In this document: piece by piece, positions 13,401 to 28,159 of the stretch
How positions within the stretch are numbered: the first letter of the stretch is position 1
Layout: the number at the start of each line of letters is the position of its first letter
Assembly (NCBI GenBank): GCA_029168955.1
Contig: JAPDOI010001316.1
Location: 1-64,000, forward strand
Direction: 5' to 3'
DNA length: 64,000 nt
Source: Aplectana chamaeleonis
Taxonomy: Eukaryota > Nematoda > Chromadorea > Rhabditida > Cosmocercidae
Made by a program: the position numbers and the translations under genes
The notes under the pieces: model-generated
What the model saw: only the letters and a program-made list of their open reading frames with translations
Database searches by the model: none
What the model was told of the DNA's origin: nothing

Positions 13401-16355
13401 GGCGCACTTGCAGTTGGGTCTCGCACACTTTCCACGGCGCGTGGCGCACTTCCAATTGGGTCCCACACACTTTCCGCGGCGCATGGCGCACTTCCAGTCG
13501 GGTCCCGCGCACTTTCCACAGTGCGTGGCGCACTTGCAGTTGGGTCTCGCACACTTTCCACGGCGCGTGGCGCACTTCCAGTTGGGTCCCGCACACTTTC
13601 CACGGCGCGTGGCGCACTTCCAGTTTTGTCTCGCACACTTTCCACGGCGCGTGGCGCACTTCCAGTTGGGTCCCACACACTTTCCACGGCGCGTGGCGCA
13701 CTTCCAGTTGGGTCCCGCACACTTTCCACGGCCCGTGGCGCACTTCCAGTTGGGTCCCAGGCGCGTGGCGCACTTCCAGTTGGGTCGCGCACACTTTCCA
13801 CGGCGCGTGGCGCACTTCCAATTGGGTCCCGCACACTTTCCACGGCGCGTGGCGCACTTCCAGTTGGGTCCTGCACACTTTCCACGGCGCGTGGCGCACT
13901 TCCGATTGGGTCCCACGCACTTTCCACGGCGCGTGGCGCACTTCCAGTTGGGACCCGCACACTTTCCACGGCCCGTGGCGCACATCCAGTTGGGTCCCAG
14001 GCGCGTGGCGCACTTCCAGTTGGGTCGCGCACACTTTCCACGGCGCGTGGCTCACTTCCAGTTGGGTCCCGCGCACTTTCCACGGCGCGTGGCGCACTTC
14101 CGATTGGGTCCCACACACTTTCCACGGCGCGTGGCGCACTTCCAGTTGGGTCCCGCACACTTTCCACGGCGCGTGGCGCACTTCCAATTGGGTCCCGCAC
14201 ACTTTCCACGGCGCGTGGAGCACTTCCAGTTGGGTCCCGCACACTTTCCACGGCGCGTGGCGCACTTCCAGTTTTGTCTCGCACACTTTCCACGGCGCGT
14301 GGCGCACTTCCAATGGGGTCCCGCACACTTTCCACGGCGCGTGGCGCACTTCCAGTTTGGTGTCGCACACTTTCCACGGCGCGTTGCGCACTTCCAGTTG
14401 GGTCGCGCACACTTTCCACGGCGCGTGGCGCACTTCCAGTTTGGTCCCGAACACTTTCCACGGCGCGTGGCTCACTTCTAGATTGTATCCCGCACACTTT
14501 CCACAGCGCGTTGCGCATTACCAGTTGGGTACTGCACACTTTCCACGGCGCGTGGCGCACTTCCAGTTGGGTCCCGCACACTTTCCACGGCGCGTGGCGC
14601 ACTTCCAGTTGAGTCCCGCACAATTTCCACGGTGCGTGGCGCACTTCCAGTGTGGTCCCACACACTTTCCACGGCGCGTGGCGCACTTCCAGTTGGGTCC
14701 CGCACACTTTCCACGGCCCGTGGCGCACTTCCGATCGGGTCCCACACATTTTCCACGGCACGTGGCGCACTTCCATTTGGGTCCCGCACACTTTCCACGG
14801 CCCGTGGCGCACTTCCAGTTGGGTCCCAGGCGCGTGGCGCACTTTCAGTTGGGTCTCGCACGCTTTCCGAGCGCGGGGCGCACTCCCAGTTGGGTCCCGC
14901 ACACTTTCCACGGCGCGTGGCGCACTTCCAATTGGGTCCCGCACACTTTCCACGGCGCGTGGCGCACTTCCAGTTGGGTCCCGCACACTTTCCACGGCGC
15001 GTGGCGCACTTCCAGTTGGGTCTCGCACACTTTCCAGCGCGTGGCGCACTTCCAATTGGGTCCTACACACTTTCCACGGCGCGTGGCGCACTTCCAATTG
15101 GGTCCCGCACACTTTCCACGGCGCGTGGCGCACTTCCAGTTGGGTCCCACACACTTTTCACGGCGCGTGGCGCACTTCCAGTGTGGTCCCGCACACTTTC
15201 CACGGCGCGTGGCGCACTTCCAATTGGGTCCCGCACACTTTTCACGGCGCGTGGCGCACTTCCAGTTTTGTCTCGCACACTTTTCACGGCGCGTGGCGCA
15301 CTTCCAGTTGGGTCCCACACACTTTCCTTGGCGCGTGGCGCACTTCCAATTCTGTCCCGCACATTTTCCACGGCGCGTGGCGCACTTCTAGTTGGGTCCC
15401 ACACACTTTCCACGGCGCGTGGCGCACTTCCAGTTGGGTCGCGCACACTTTACACGGCGCGTGGCGCACTTCCAGTTGGGTCCCACACACTTTCCACTGC
15501 GCGTGACGCACTGCAGTTACCTCCCGCACACTTACCACAGCGCGTGGCTCACTTTGAGATTGTGTCCCGCACACTTTCCACGGCGCGTGGCGCACTTCCA
15601 GTTGGGTCCCGCACACTTTCCACGGCGCGTGGCGCACTTTCAGTTGTCCCACACACTTTCCGCGGCGCGTGGCGCACTTCCAGTTGGGTCCACACTTTCC
15701 ACGGCGCGTGGCCCACTTCCAGTTGGGTCCCGCACACTTTCCACGGCCCGTGGCGCACTTTCAGTTGGGTCGCACACACTTACAATGCGCGTGGCGCACT
15801 TCCAGTTGGGTCCCGCACACTTTCCATGGCGCGTGGCACACTCCCAGTTGGGTCCCTCACACTTTCCATGGCGCGTGTCGCATTTCCATTTGGGTCCCGC
15901 ACACTTCCAACCACGTGTGGCGCACTTCCGGTTGGATCGCGCACACTTTCCACGGCGCGCGGCGCACTACCTGTTGGGTCCTGCGCACTTTCCACATCGT
16001 GTGGCGCACTTCCAGTTGGGTCCCACACACTTTCCACGGCGCGTTTCTCACTTCGAGATTGTGTCCCACACACTTTCCACGGCGCGTGGCGCCTTACCAG
16101 TTGGGTCCTGCACACTTTCCACATCGTGTGGGGCACTTCCAGTTGTCCCACACACTTTCCACGGCGCGTGGCTCACTTTGAGATTGTGTCCCGCACACTT
16201 TCCACGGCGCGTGGCGCACTTCCAGTTGGGTCCCGCACACTTTCCACGGCGCGTGGCGCACTTCAGTTGGGTCCCAGGCGCGTGGCGCAGTTGGGTCTCC
16301 ACTTTCCACGGCGCGTGGCGCACTTCCAGTTGGGTCCGCACACTTTCCACGGCGC

Positions 16356-17340
16356 GTGGCGCACTTCCAGTTGGGTCCCGCACACTTTCCACGGCGCGTG
16401 GCGCACTTCCAGTTGGGTCCCGCACACTTTCCACGGCGCGTGGCGCACTTCCAGTTGGGTCCCGCACACTTTCCACGGCGCGTGGCGCACTTCCAGTTGG
16501 GTCCCGCACACTTTCCACGGCGCGTGGCGCACTTCCAGTTGGGTCCCGCACACTTTCCACGGCGCGTGGCGCACTTCCAGTTGGGTCCCACACTTTCCAC
16601 GGCGCGTGGCGCACTTCCAGTTGGGTCCCGCACACTTTCCACGGCGCGTGGCGCACTTCCAGTTGGGTCCCGCACACTTTCCACGGCGCGTGGCGCACTT
16701 CCAGTTGGGTCCCGCACACTTTCCACGGCGCGTGGCGCACTTCCAGTTGGGTCCGCACACTTTCCACGGCGCGTGGCGCACTTCCAGTTGGGTCCCGCAC
16801 ACTTTCCACGGCGCGTGGCGCACTTCCAGTTGGGTCCCGCACACTTTCCACGGCGCGTGGCGCACTTCCAGTTGGGTCCCGCACACTTTCCACGGCGCGT
16901 GGCGCACTTCCAGTTGGGTCCCGCACACTTTCCACGGCGCGTGGCGCACTTCCAGTTGGGTCCCGCACACTTTCCACGGCGCGTGGCGCACTTCCAGTTG
17001 GGTCCCGCACACTTTCCACGGCGCGTGGCGCACTTCCAGTTGGGTCCCGCACACTTTCCACGGCGCGTGGCGCACTTCCAGTTGGGTCCCGCACACTTTC
17101 CACGGCGCGTGGCGCACTTCCAGTTGGGTCCCGCACACTTTCCACGGCGCGTGGCGCACTTCCAGTTGGGTCCCGCACACTTTCCACGGCGCGTGGCGCA
17201 CTTCCAGTTGGGTCCCGCACACTTTCCACGGCGCGTGGCGCACTTCCAGTTGGGTCTCGCACACTTTCCACGGCGCGTGGCGCACTTCCAGTTGGGTCCC
17301 GCACACTTTCCACGGCGCGTGGCGCACTTCCAGTTGGGTC
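16356..17340. repeat. Longest homogeneous tract of satellite A
   Basis: About 23 consecutive units match the consensus almost perfectly; the main differences are shorter units with CCC reduced to CC or missing GC near 16,590 and 16,755. It is flanked on both sides by diverged units carrying the TTGAGATTGTGTC variant (16.05-16.19 kb and 17.70 kb). The tract looks like the most recently homogenised part of the array. Confidence 0.85.
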
Positions 17341-19839
17341 CGCACACTTTCCACGGCGCGTGGCGCACTTCCAGTTGGGTCCCGCACACTTTCCACGGCG
17401 CGTGGCGCACTTCCAGTTGGGTCCGCACACTTTCCACGGCGCGTGGCGCACTTCCAGTTGGGTCCCGCACACTTTCCACGGCGCGTGGCGCACTTCCAGT
17501 TGGGTCCCCACACTTTCCACGGCGCGTGGCGCACTTCCAGTTGGGTCGCACACTTTCCACGGCGCGTGGCGCACTTCCAGTTGTCCCGCACACTGTCCAC
17601 GGCGCGTGGCGCACTTACAGTCGGGTCGCGCACACGTTACACGGCGCGTGGCGCACTTCCAGTTGGGTCCCACACACTTTCCACGGCGCGTGGCTCACTT
17701 TGAGATTGTGTCCCGCACACTTTCCACGGCGCGTGGCGCACTTCCAGTTGGGTCCCGCACACTTTCCACGGCGCGTGGCGCACTTTCAGTTGTGTCGCGC
17801 ACGCTTTCCACGGCGCGTGGCGCACTTCCAGTCGGGTCCCGCACACTTTCCACGGCGCGTGGCGAACTTCCAGTTGGGTCGCACACACTTTACACGGCGC
17901 GTCGCGCACTTCCAGTCGGATTCCACACACTTTCCACGGCGCGTGGCGAACTTCCAGTTGGGTCCCGCACACTTTCCACGGCGCGTGGGGCACTTCCAGT
18001 TGTCCCACACACTTTCCACGGCGTGAGGCGCCATTCCAGTTGGGTCCCGCACACTGTCCACGGCGCGTGGCGCACTTCCAGTTGGGTCCCACACACTTTC
18101 CAAGGCGCGTGGCGCACTTCCAGTTGGGTCCCGCACACTTTTATTGGCGCGTGGCGCACTCCTGACTGGGTCCCGCACACTGTCCACGGCGCGTGGCGCA
18201 CTTCCAGTTGGGTTAAGCACACCTCCCACGGCGCGTAGCGCACATCCAGTCGGATCCCGCACACTTTCCACGGCGCTTGGCGCACTTTAAGTTGTTTCCC
18301 GCACACTTTACACGGCGCGTGGCGCGCTTCCAATCGGGTCCGCACACCTCCCACGGCGCGTAGCGCACTTCCAGTTGGGTCCCGCACACTTTCCACGGCG
18401 CATGGCGCACTTCCAGTTGGGTCCCACAAACTTTTCACGGCGCGTGGCGCACTTTCAGTTGAGTCCTGCACACTTTCCACGGCGCGTGGCGCACTTCCAG
18501 TTGGGTCCCGCACACTTTCCACGGCGCGTGGCGCACTTCCAGTTGGGTCCCACACTTTCCACGGCGCGTGGCGCACTTCAGATTGGGTCCACACACGCGT
18601 GGCGCACTTCCAGTTGGTCCCGCACTTCCAGCTTTCCCAGGCGCGTGGCGCACTTCCAGTTGGGTCCCGCACACTTTCCACGGCGCGTGGCGCACTTCCA
18701 GTTTGGTGTCGCACACTTTCCACGGCCCGTGGCGCACTTCCAGTGGGTCCCGCACTTTCCACGGCGCGTGGCGCACTTCCAGTTGGGTCCGCACACTTTT
18801 CATGGCGCGTGGCGCACTTCCAATTGGGTCCCGCACACTTTCCACGGCGCGTGGCGCACTTCCAGTTGGGTCTCGCACACTTTCCACGGCGCGTGGCGCA
18901 CTTCCAGTTGGGTCTCGCACACTTTCCACGGCGCGTGGCGCACTTCCAATTGGGTCCCGCACGCTTTCCACGGCGCGTGGCGCACTTCCAATTGGGTCCC
19001 GCACACTTTCCACGGCGCGTGGCGCACTTCCAGTTTTGTCTCGCACACTTTCCACGGCCCGTGGGGCACTTCCAGTTGGGTCGCGCACACTTTACAATGC
19101 GCGTGGAGCACTTCCAGTTGGGTCGCGCACACTTTCTACGATGCGTGACGCACTTCCAATCGGGTCCCGCACACTTTCCACGGCGCGTGGCGCACTTCCA
19201 GTTGGGTCCCGCACAATTTCCACAACGCGTGGGGCGCTTCCAGTTGGATCCAACACACTTTCCACGGCGCGTGGCGCACGTCCAATCGGGTCCCGCACAC
19301 TTTCCACGGCGCGTGGCGCACTTCCTGTTTGGTGTCGCACACTTTCCACGGCCCGTGGGGCACTTCCAGTTGCGTCGCGCACACTTTACAATGCGCGTGG
19401 AGCACTGCGCGTGGCGCACTTCCAGTTGGGTCCCGCACACTTTCCACGGCGCGTGGCGCACTTCCAATTGGGTCTCGCACACTTTCAACGGCGCGTGGAG
19501 CACTTCCAGTTGGGTCCCGCGCACTTTCCACGGCCCGTGGCGCGCTTCCAGCTGGGTCCCAGGCGCGTGGCGCACTTCCAATCGGGTCCCGCACACTTTC
19601 CACGGAGTGTGGCGCACTTCCAGTTGGGTCCCGCACACTTTCCACGGCGCGTGGCGCACTTCAAGTCGGTTCCCGCACACTTCCCACGGCGTGTGGCCCC
19701 TTTCCAGTTGGGTCCCACACACTTTTCACGGCGCGCAGCGCACCTCTAGATTGGTCCCGCACACTTTCAGGGCGCGTGGCGCGCTTTCAGTCAGGTCCCG
19801 CACACTTTCCACGGCGCGTGGCTCACTTCAAGTCGGGTC

Positions 19840-20390
19840 GCGCACAATTTGCACGACGCGCGGCGTACTTGCAATCGGGGCCGAACACTTTCCACGGCGC
19901 GTCGCCCACTTCCAGTTAGGGCCCGAACACTTTACACGGCGCGTGGCGCTTTTCCAGTTGGGTCCCGCTCAATTTCCATGGCGTGTGACGCACTTCCAGT
20001 TGGGTCCCACACCTTTTCCACGGCGCGTCGCGCACTCCCAGTTGGGTACCGTAGACTTTCCACGGTGCGTGGCGCAGGTTACGTTGGGTCCCGCACACTT
20101 TCCACGGCGCGTGGCGCATTTCTAGTTGGGTACCGCAGACTTTCAACGGCGCGTGGCGCGCTTTCAGTTGGGTCGCGCACACTTTCCATGGCGCGTGGCG
20201 CGCTTCCAGTTGGGTCCCGCTCAATTTCCACGGCGCGTGGCACACTTCCAGTTGGGTCGCGCACAATTTGCACGACGCGCGGCGCACTTGCAATCGGGGC
20301 CGAACACTTTCCACGGCGCGTCGCCCACTTCCAGTTAGGGCCCGAACACTTTACACGGCGCGTGGCGCTTTTCCAGTTGGCTCCCGCACA
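19840..20390. repeat. 419-bp duplication inside satellite A
   Basis: A rare variant block (CACAATTTGCACGACGCGCG, then GCAATCGGGGCCGAACAC) occurs at about 19,845-19,970 and again about 419 bp later at 20,264-20,390. The two blocks are almost identical. The spacing is ten monomers minus one base, so this is a segmental duplication of about ten units, not a simple monomer repeat. Confidence 0.75.
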
Positions 20391-23300
20391 CTTTACACGG
20401 CGCGTGGCGCGCTTCCAGTTGGGCCCCGCACACTCTTCACGGCGCGTCGCGCACTTCCAGTTGGAACGCGCACACTTTCCACGGTGTGTGGAGCACTTCC
20501 AATTGGGTCCCACACACTTTCCACCGCGCGTAGCGCACTTCCAGTCGGGTCCCGCACACTTTACACGGCGCGTGGCGCACTTCCAGTTGGGTCCCGCACA
20601 CTTTCCACGGCGCGTGGCGCACTTCCAGTGGGTCCCGCACACTTTCCCCGGTGCGTGGCGCACTTCCAGTTGGGTCCCGCCCACTTGCCACGGCGCGGGG
20701 CGCACTTCGTTGGGTCGCGCACACTTTCCACGGCGCGTGGCGCACTTCCAGTTGGGTGCCGCACACTTTCCACGGCGCGTGGCGCACTTCCAATTGGGTG
20801 CCGCACACTTTCCACGGCGCGTGGCGCACTTCCAGTTGGGTCCCGCACACTTTCCACGGCGCGTGGCGCACTTCCAGTTGGGTCTCGCACACTTTCCACG
20901 GCGCGTGGCGCACTTCCAATTGGGTCCTACACACTTTCCACGGCGCGTGGCGCACTTCCAATTGGGTCCCGCACACTTTTCACGGCGCGTGGCGCACTTC
21001 CAGTTTTGTCTCGCACACTTTTCACGGCGCGTGGCGCACTTCCAGTTATGTCGCGCACAACTTACGGCGCGTGGCGCATTTCCATTTGGGTCCCGCACAC
21101 TTCCAACCACGTGTGGCGCACTTCCGGTTGGGTCGCGCACACTTTACAATGCGCGTGGAGCACTTCCAGTTGGGTCCGCACACTTTCCATGGCGCGTAGC
21201 GCACTTCCACTCGGGTCCCTCACACTTTCCACGGCGCATGGCGCACTTCCAGTTGGGTCCCGCACACTTTCCAGGGCCCGTGGCGCACTTCCAGTTGGGT
21301 CGCGCACACTTTCCACGGCGCGTGGCGCACTTCCAGTTGGGTCCCGCACACTTTCCACGGCGCGTGGCGCACTTCCAGTTGGGTCCCACACTTTCCACGG
21401 CGCGTGGCGCACTTCCAGTTGGGTCGCGCACACTTTCCAATGCGCGTGGCGCACTTCCAGTTGGGTCCCGCACACTTTCCACGGCGCGTGGCGCACTTCC
21501 AGTTGGGTCCCGCACACTTTCCACGGCGCGTGGCGCACTTCCAGTTGGGTCCCGCACACTTTCCACGGCGCGTGGCGCACTTCCAGTTGGGTCCGCACAC
21601 TTTCCACGGCGCGTGGCGCACTTCCAATTGGGTCCCGCACACGTTCCACGGCGCGTGGCTCACTTCCAGTTGGGTCCCGCACACTTTCCACGGCGCGTGG
21701 CGCACTTCCAGTCCGGTCCCGCACTTTTTCCACAGCGCGTGGCGTAATTCCAGTTGGGTCGCGCACACTTTATACGGCGCGTAGCGCACTTCCAGTGTGG
21801 TCCCGCACACTTTCCACGGCGCGTGGCGCACTTCCAGTTGGGTCCCACACTTTCCACGGCGCGTGGCGCACTTCCAGTTGGGTCGCGCACACTTTCCATG
21901 GCGCGTGGCGCACTTCCAGTAATGTCGCGCACACTTTCCATAGCGCGTGGCGCACTTCCAGTTGGGTCCCGCACACTTTCCACGGCGCGTGGCGCGCTTC
22001 CAGTTGGGTCCCGCACACTTTCCATGGCGCGTGGCGCGCTTCCAGTTGGGTCCCGCTCAATTTCCACGGCGCGTGGCCTACTTCCAGTCGGGTACCGCAC
22101 ACTTTTCATGGCGCGTGGCGCACTTCCAGTTGGGTCCGCACACTTTCCACGGCGCGTGGCGCACTTCCAGTTGGGTCCCGCACACTTTCCACGGCGCGTG
22201 GCGCACTTCCAGTTGGGTCCGCACACTTTCCACGGCGCGTGGCGCACTTCCAGTTGGGTCCCGCACACTTTCCACGGCGCGTGGCGCACTTCCAGTTGGG
22301 TCCCGCACACTTTCCACGGCGCGTGGCGCACTTCCAGTTGGGTCCTCACACTTTCCACGGCGCGTGGCGCACTTCCAGTTGGGTCCCGCACACTTTCCAC
22401 GGCGCGTGGCGCACTTCCAGTTGGGTCCCGCACACTTTCCACGGCGCGTGGCGCACTTCCAGTTGGGTCCCGCACACTTTCCACGGCGCGTGGCGCACTT
22501 CCAGTTGGGTCCCGCACACTTTCCACGGCGCGTGGCGCACTTCCAGTTGGGTCGCACACTTTCCACGGCGCCTGGCGCACTTCCAGTTGGGTCGCGCACA
22601 CTTTACAATGCGCGTGGAGCACTTCCAGTTGGGTCCCGCACACTTTCCACGGCGCGTGGCGCACTTCCAGTTGGGTCCCGCACACTTTCCACGGCGCGTG
22701 GCGCACTTCCGATTGGGTCCCGCACACTATCCACGGCGCGCGGCGCACTTCCAGTCGGGTCCCGCACACTTTCCGCGCCGCGTGGCGCGATTCCAGTTGG
22801 GTACCGCACACTTTCCTTGGCGCTTCGCGCACTTCCAGTTGGGTCCCGCACACTTCCCACGGCGCGTGGCGCACTTCCAGTTGGGTCCCGCACACTTTCC
22901 ACGGCGCGTGGCGCACTTCCAGTTGGGTCCCGCACACTTTCCACGGCGCGTGGCGCACTTCCAGTTGGGTCCCACACACTTTCCACGGCTCGTGGCGCAC
23001 TTCCAGTTGGGTCCCACGGCGCGTGGCGCACTTCCAGTTGGGTCGCGCACACTTTCCAATGCGCGTAGCGCACTTCCAGTTGGGTCCCGCACAACTTCCA
23101 CGGCGCGCGGCTCACCTCCAGATTGGTCTCGCACACTTTCAGGGTTCGTGGCGCGCTGTCAAATGGGTCCCGCACAATTTCCACGGCGCGCGGCGCACTT
23201 CCAGTCGGTGCCCGCACACTTTCCACGGCACGTGGCGCACTTCCAATTGGGTCCCGCACACTTTCCACGGCGCGTGGCGCACTTCCAATTGGGTCCCGCA

Positions 23301-25851
23301 CACTTTCCACGGCGCGTGGCGCACTTCCAGTTGGGTCGCGCACACTTTACAATGCGCGTGGAGCACTTCCAGTTGGGTCCCGCACACTTTCCAATGCGCG
23401 TGGAGCACTTCCAGTTGGGTCCCGCACACTTTCCACGGCGCGTGGCGCACTTCCAATTGGGTCCCGCACACTTTCCACGGCGCGTGGCGCACTTCCAGTT
23501 TGATGTCGCACACTTTCCACGGCGCGTGGCGCACTTCCAGTTGCGTCGCGCACACTTTACAATGCGCGTGGCGCACTTTCAGTTGGGTCCCGCACAATTT
23601 CCACGGCGCGTGGCGCACTTCCGATTGGGTCCCACACACTTTCCACGGCACGTGGCGCACTTCCAGTTGGGTCTCGCACACTTTCCACGGCGCGTGGCGC
23701 ACTTCCAGTTGGGTCTCGCACACTTTCCACGGCGCGTGGCGCACTTCCAGTTGGGTCTCGCACACTTCCAACGGCGCGTGGCGCACTTCCAGTTGGGTCT
23801 CGCACACTTTACAAGCGCGTGGCGCACTTCCAGTTGGGTCCCGCACACTTTCCACGGCCCGTGGCGCACTTCCAGTTGGGTCCCGCACACTTTCCACGGC
23901 CCGTGGCGCACTTCCAGTTGGGTCCCAGGCGCGTGGCGCACTTCCAGTTGGGTCGCGCACACTTTACAATGCGCGTGAAGCACTTCCAGTTGGGTGCCGC
24001 ACACTTTCCACGGCGCGTGGCGCACTTCCAATTGGGTCCCACACACTTTCCACGGCACGTGGCGCACTTCCAGTTGTGTCCCGCACACTTTCCACGGCCC
24101 GTGGCGCACTTCCAGTTTGGTGTCGCACAGTTTCCACGGCCCGTGGGGCACTTCCAGTTGGGTCGCGCACACTTTACAATGCGCGTGGAGCACTTCCAGT
24201 TGGGCCCCGCACACTTTCCACGGCGCGTGGCGCACTTCCAATTGGGTCCCGCACACTTTCCACGGCGCGTGGCGCACTTCCGATTGGGTCCCACACACTT
24301 TCCACGGCGCGTGGCGCGCTTCCAGTTGGGCTCTGCACAGTTTCCACGGCGTGTGGTGCACTTCCAATCGGGTCGCGCTCACTTCATAGGGCGCGTGGTG
24401 CACTTACAGTTAAGTCTCTCACACTTTACACAGTGCGTGCCGCACTTCCAGTTGGGTCTCGCACACTTCGCAGGGCGCGTGGTGCACTTCCAATTCGGTC
24501 GCGCACACTTTACACGGCGCGTGGCGCACTTCCAGCTGAGTCCCGCAAACTTTCCACGGCGCGTCGCACACTTCCAGTTGAGTCGCGCACACTTTACACG
24601 GTGCGTGGCGCACTTCCAGTGTGGTCCCACACACTTTCCACGGCGCGTGGCGCACTTCCAGTTTTGTCTCGCACAGTTTCCACGGCGCGTGGCGCACTTC
24701 AGTTGGGTCTCGCACACTTTCCACGGCCCGTGGCGCACTTCCGGTTGGGTCCCAGGCGCGTGGCGCACTTCCAGTTGGGTGCCGCACACTTTCCACGGCG
24801 CGTGGCGCACTTCCAGTTGGGTCCCGCACACTTTCCACGGCGCGTGGCGCACTTCCAATTGGGTCCCGCACACTTTACAATGCGCGTGGAGCACTTCCAG
24901 TTGGGTCCCGCACACTTTCCACGGCGCGTGGCGCACTTCCAACTGGGTGCCGCATACTTTCCACGGCGCGTGGCGCACTTTCAGTTGGGTCCCGCACAGT
25001 TTCCACGGCGCGTGGCGCACTTCCAGTTGGGTCGCGCACACTTTCCAATGCGCGTGGCGCACTTCCAGTTGGGTCCCGCACACTTTCCACGGCGCGTGGC
25101 GCACTTCCAGTTGGGTCCGCACACTTTCCACGGCGCGTGGCGCACTTCCAGTTGGGTCCCGCACACTTTCCACGGCGCGTGGCGCACTTCCAGTTGGGTC
25201 CCGCACACTTTCCACGGCGCGTGGCGCACTTCCAGTTGGGTCGCGCACACTTTACAATGCGCGTGGCGCACTTCCAGTTGGGTCCCGCACACTTTCCACG
25301 GCGCGTGGCGCACTTCCAGTGGGTGCCGCACACTTTCCACGGCGCGTGGCGCACTTCCAGTTGGGTCCCACGCACTTTTCACGGCGCGTGGCGCACTTCT
25401 AGTTGGGTCCTGCACACTTTCAACGGCGCGTGGCGCTTGTCCATTTGGGTCCCACACACTTGCCGCGGCGCGTGGCGCATTTCCAATTGGGTCCCGCACA
25501 CTTTCCACGGCGCGTGGCGCACTCCCAGTTGAGTCCCGCACACTTTCCACGGCGCGTGGCGCACTTCCAGTTGGGTCCCACACACTTTCCACGGCGCGTG
25601 GCGCACTTCCAGTTGGTCCCGCACACATTTCACGGCCCGTGGCGCACTTCCAGTTGGGTCCCGCACAATTTCCACGGCGCGTGGCGCACTTCCAGTTGGG
25701 TCCCACACACTTTCCACGGCGCGTGGCGCACTTCTAGTTGGGTCCCTCACACTTTCCACGGCCCGTGGCGCACTTCCAGTTTTGTCTCGCACAGTTTCCA
25801 CGGCGCGTGGAGCACTTCCAGTTGCGTCGCGCACACTTTACAATGCGCGTG

Positions 25852-26090
25852 GAGCACTTCCAGTTGGGTCCCGCACACTTTCCACGGCCCGAGGCGCACT
25901 TCCAGTTGGGTCCCAGGCGCGTGGCGCACTTCCAGTTGGGTCGCGCACACTTTACAATGCGCGTGGAGCACTTCCAGTTGGGTCCCGCACACTTTCCACG
26001 GCCCGAGGCGCACTTCCAGTTGGGTCCCAGGCGCGTGGCGCACTTCCAGTTGGGTCGCGCACACTTTACAATGCGCGTGGAGCACTTCCA
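25852..26090. repeat. 114-bp higher-order repeat in satellite A
   Basis: Two successive copies of a 114-bp block are visible. Each is made of a 42-bp unit with the CCCGAGGCGCAC variant, a 30-bp deleted unit with TCCCAGGCGCG, and a 42-bp unit with TTTACAATGCGCGTGGAGC. The CCCGAGG marker recurs at 25,889 and 26,003, and a third copy of the same trimer appears near 26,830. This is a local higher-order organisation in the right third of the array. Confidence 0.8.
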
Positions 26091-28159
26091 GTTGGGTCCC
26101 GCACACTTTCCACGGCGAGTGGTGCACTTCCAATTGGGTGCCGCATACTTTCCACGGCGCGTGGCGCACTTTCAGTTGGGTCCCGCACAATTTCCACGGC
26201 ACGTGGCGCACTTCCAGTTGGGTCTCGCACACTTTCCACGGCGCGTGGCGCACTTCCAATTGGGTCCCGCACACTTTCCACGGCGCGTGGCGCACTTCCA
26301 ATTGGGTCCCGCACACTTTCCACGGCGCGTGGCGCACTTCCAGTTGGGTCGCGCACACTTTACAATGCGCGTGGAGCACTTCCAGTTGGGTCCCGCACAC
26401 TTTCCACGGCGCGTGGCGCACTTCCAATTGGGTCCCGCACACTTTCCACGGCGCGTGGCGCACTTCCAGTTGGGTCCCGCACACTTTCCACGGCGCGTGG
26501 CGCACTTCCAGTTGGGTCCCGCACACTTTCCACGGCGCGTGGCGCACTTCCGATTGGGTCCCACACACTTTCCACGGCACGTGGCGCACTTCCAGTTGGG
26601 TCCCGCACACTTTCCACGGCGCGTGGCGCACTTCCAATTGGGTCCCGCACACTTTCCACGGCGCGTGGCGCACTTCCAGTTGGGTCCCGCACACTTTCCA
26701 CGGCGCGTGGCGCACTTCCAGTTGGGTCGCGCACACTTTACAATGCGCGTGGAGCACTTCCAGTTGGGTCCCGCACACTTTCCACGGCGCGTGGCGCACT
26801 TCCAGTTGGGTCCCGCACACTTTCCACGGCCCGAGGCGCACTTCCAGTTGGGTCCCAGGCGCGTGGCGCACTTCCAGTTGGGTCGCGCACACTTTACAAT
26901 GCGCGTGGAGCACTTCCAGTTGGGTCCCGCACACTTTCCACGGCGCGTGGCGCACTTCCGATTGGGTCCCGCACACTATCCACGGCGCGTGGCGCACTTC
27001 CAATTGGGTCCCGCACACTTTCCACGGCGCGTGGCGCATTTCCAGTTTGGTGTCGCACACTTTCCACGGCTCGTGGGGCACTTCCAGTTGGGTCGCGCAC
27101 ACTTTACAATGCGCGTGGAGCACTTCCAGTTGGGTCTCGCACACTTTCAACGGCGCGTGGCGCACTTCCAATTGGGTCCCACACACTTTCCACGGCGAGT
27201 GGTGCACTTCCAATTGGGTCTCGCACACTTTCCAAGCGCGTGGCGCGCTTCCAATTGGGTGCCGCACACTTTCCACGGCGCGCGGCGCACTTCCAGTTGG
27301 GTCCCGCACAGTTTCCATGGCGCGTGGTGCACTTCCAGTTGGGTCTCGCACACTTTCAACGGCGCGTGGCGCACTTCCAATTGGGTCCCACACACTTTCC
27401 ACGGCGAGTGGTGCACTTCCAATTGGGTCTCGCACACTTTCAACGGCGCGTGGCGCACTTCCAATTGGGTGCCGCACACTTTCCACGGCGCGCGGCGCAC
27501 TTCCAGTTGGGTCCCGCACAGTTTCCATGGGGCGTGGTGCACTTCCAGTTGGGTCTCGCACACTTTCCAAGCGCGTGGCGCGCTTCCAATTGGGTACCGC
27601 ACACTTTCCACGGCGCGTGGCGCACTTCCAGTTGAGTCCCGCACAATTTCCACGGCGCGTGGTGCACTTCCAGTTGGGTCTGGCACACTTTCAACGGCGC
27701 GTGGCGCACTTCCAATTGGGTGCCGCACACTTTCCACGGCGCGCGGCGCACTTCCAGTTGGGTCCCGCACAGTTTCCATGGCGCGTGGTGCACTTCCAAT
27801 TGGGTCTCGCACACTTTCCAAGCGCGTGGCGCGCTTCCAATTGGGTCCCGCACACTTTCCACGGCGCGTGGCGCACTTCCAGTTGAGTCCCGCACAATTT
27901 CCACGGCGCGTGGCGCACTTCCAGTTGGGTCCCACACACTTTCCACGGCGCGTGGCGCACTTCCAGTTGGGTCCCTCACACTTTCCACGGCCCGTGGCGC
28001 ACTTCCAGTTTTGTCTCGCACAGTTTCCACGGCGCGTGGAGCACTTCCAGTTGGGTCCCGCGCACTTTCCACGGCCCGTGGCGCGCTTCCAGCTGGGTCC
28101 CAGGCGCGTGGCGCACTTCCAATTGGGTCCCGCACACTTTCCACGGCGCGTGGCGCACT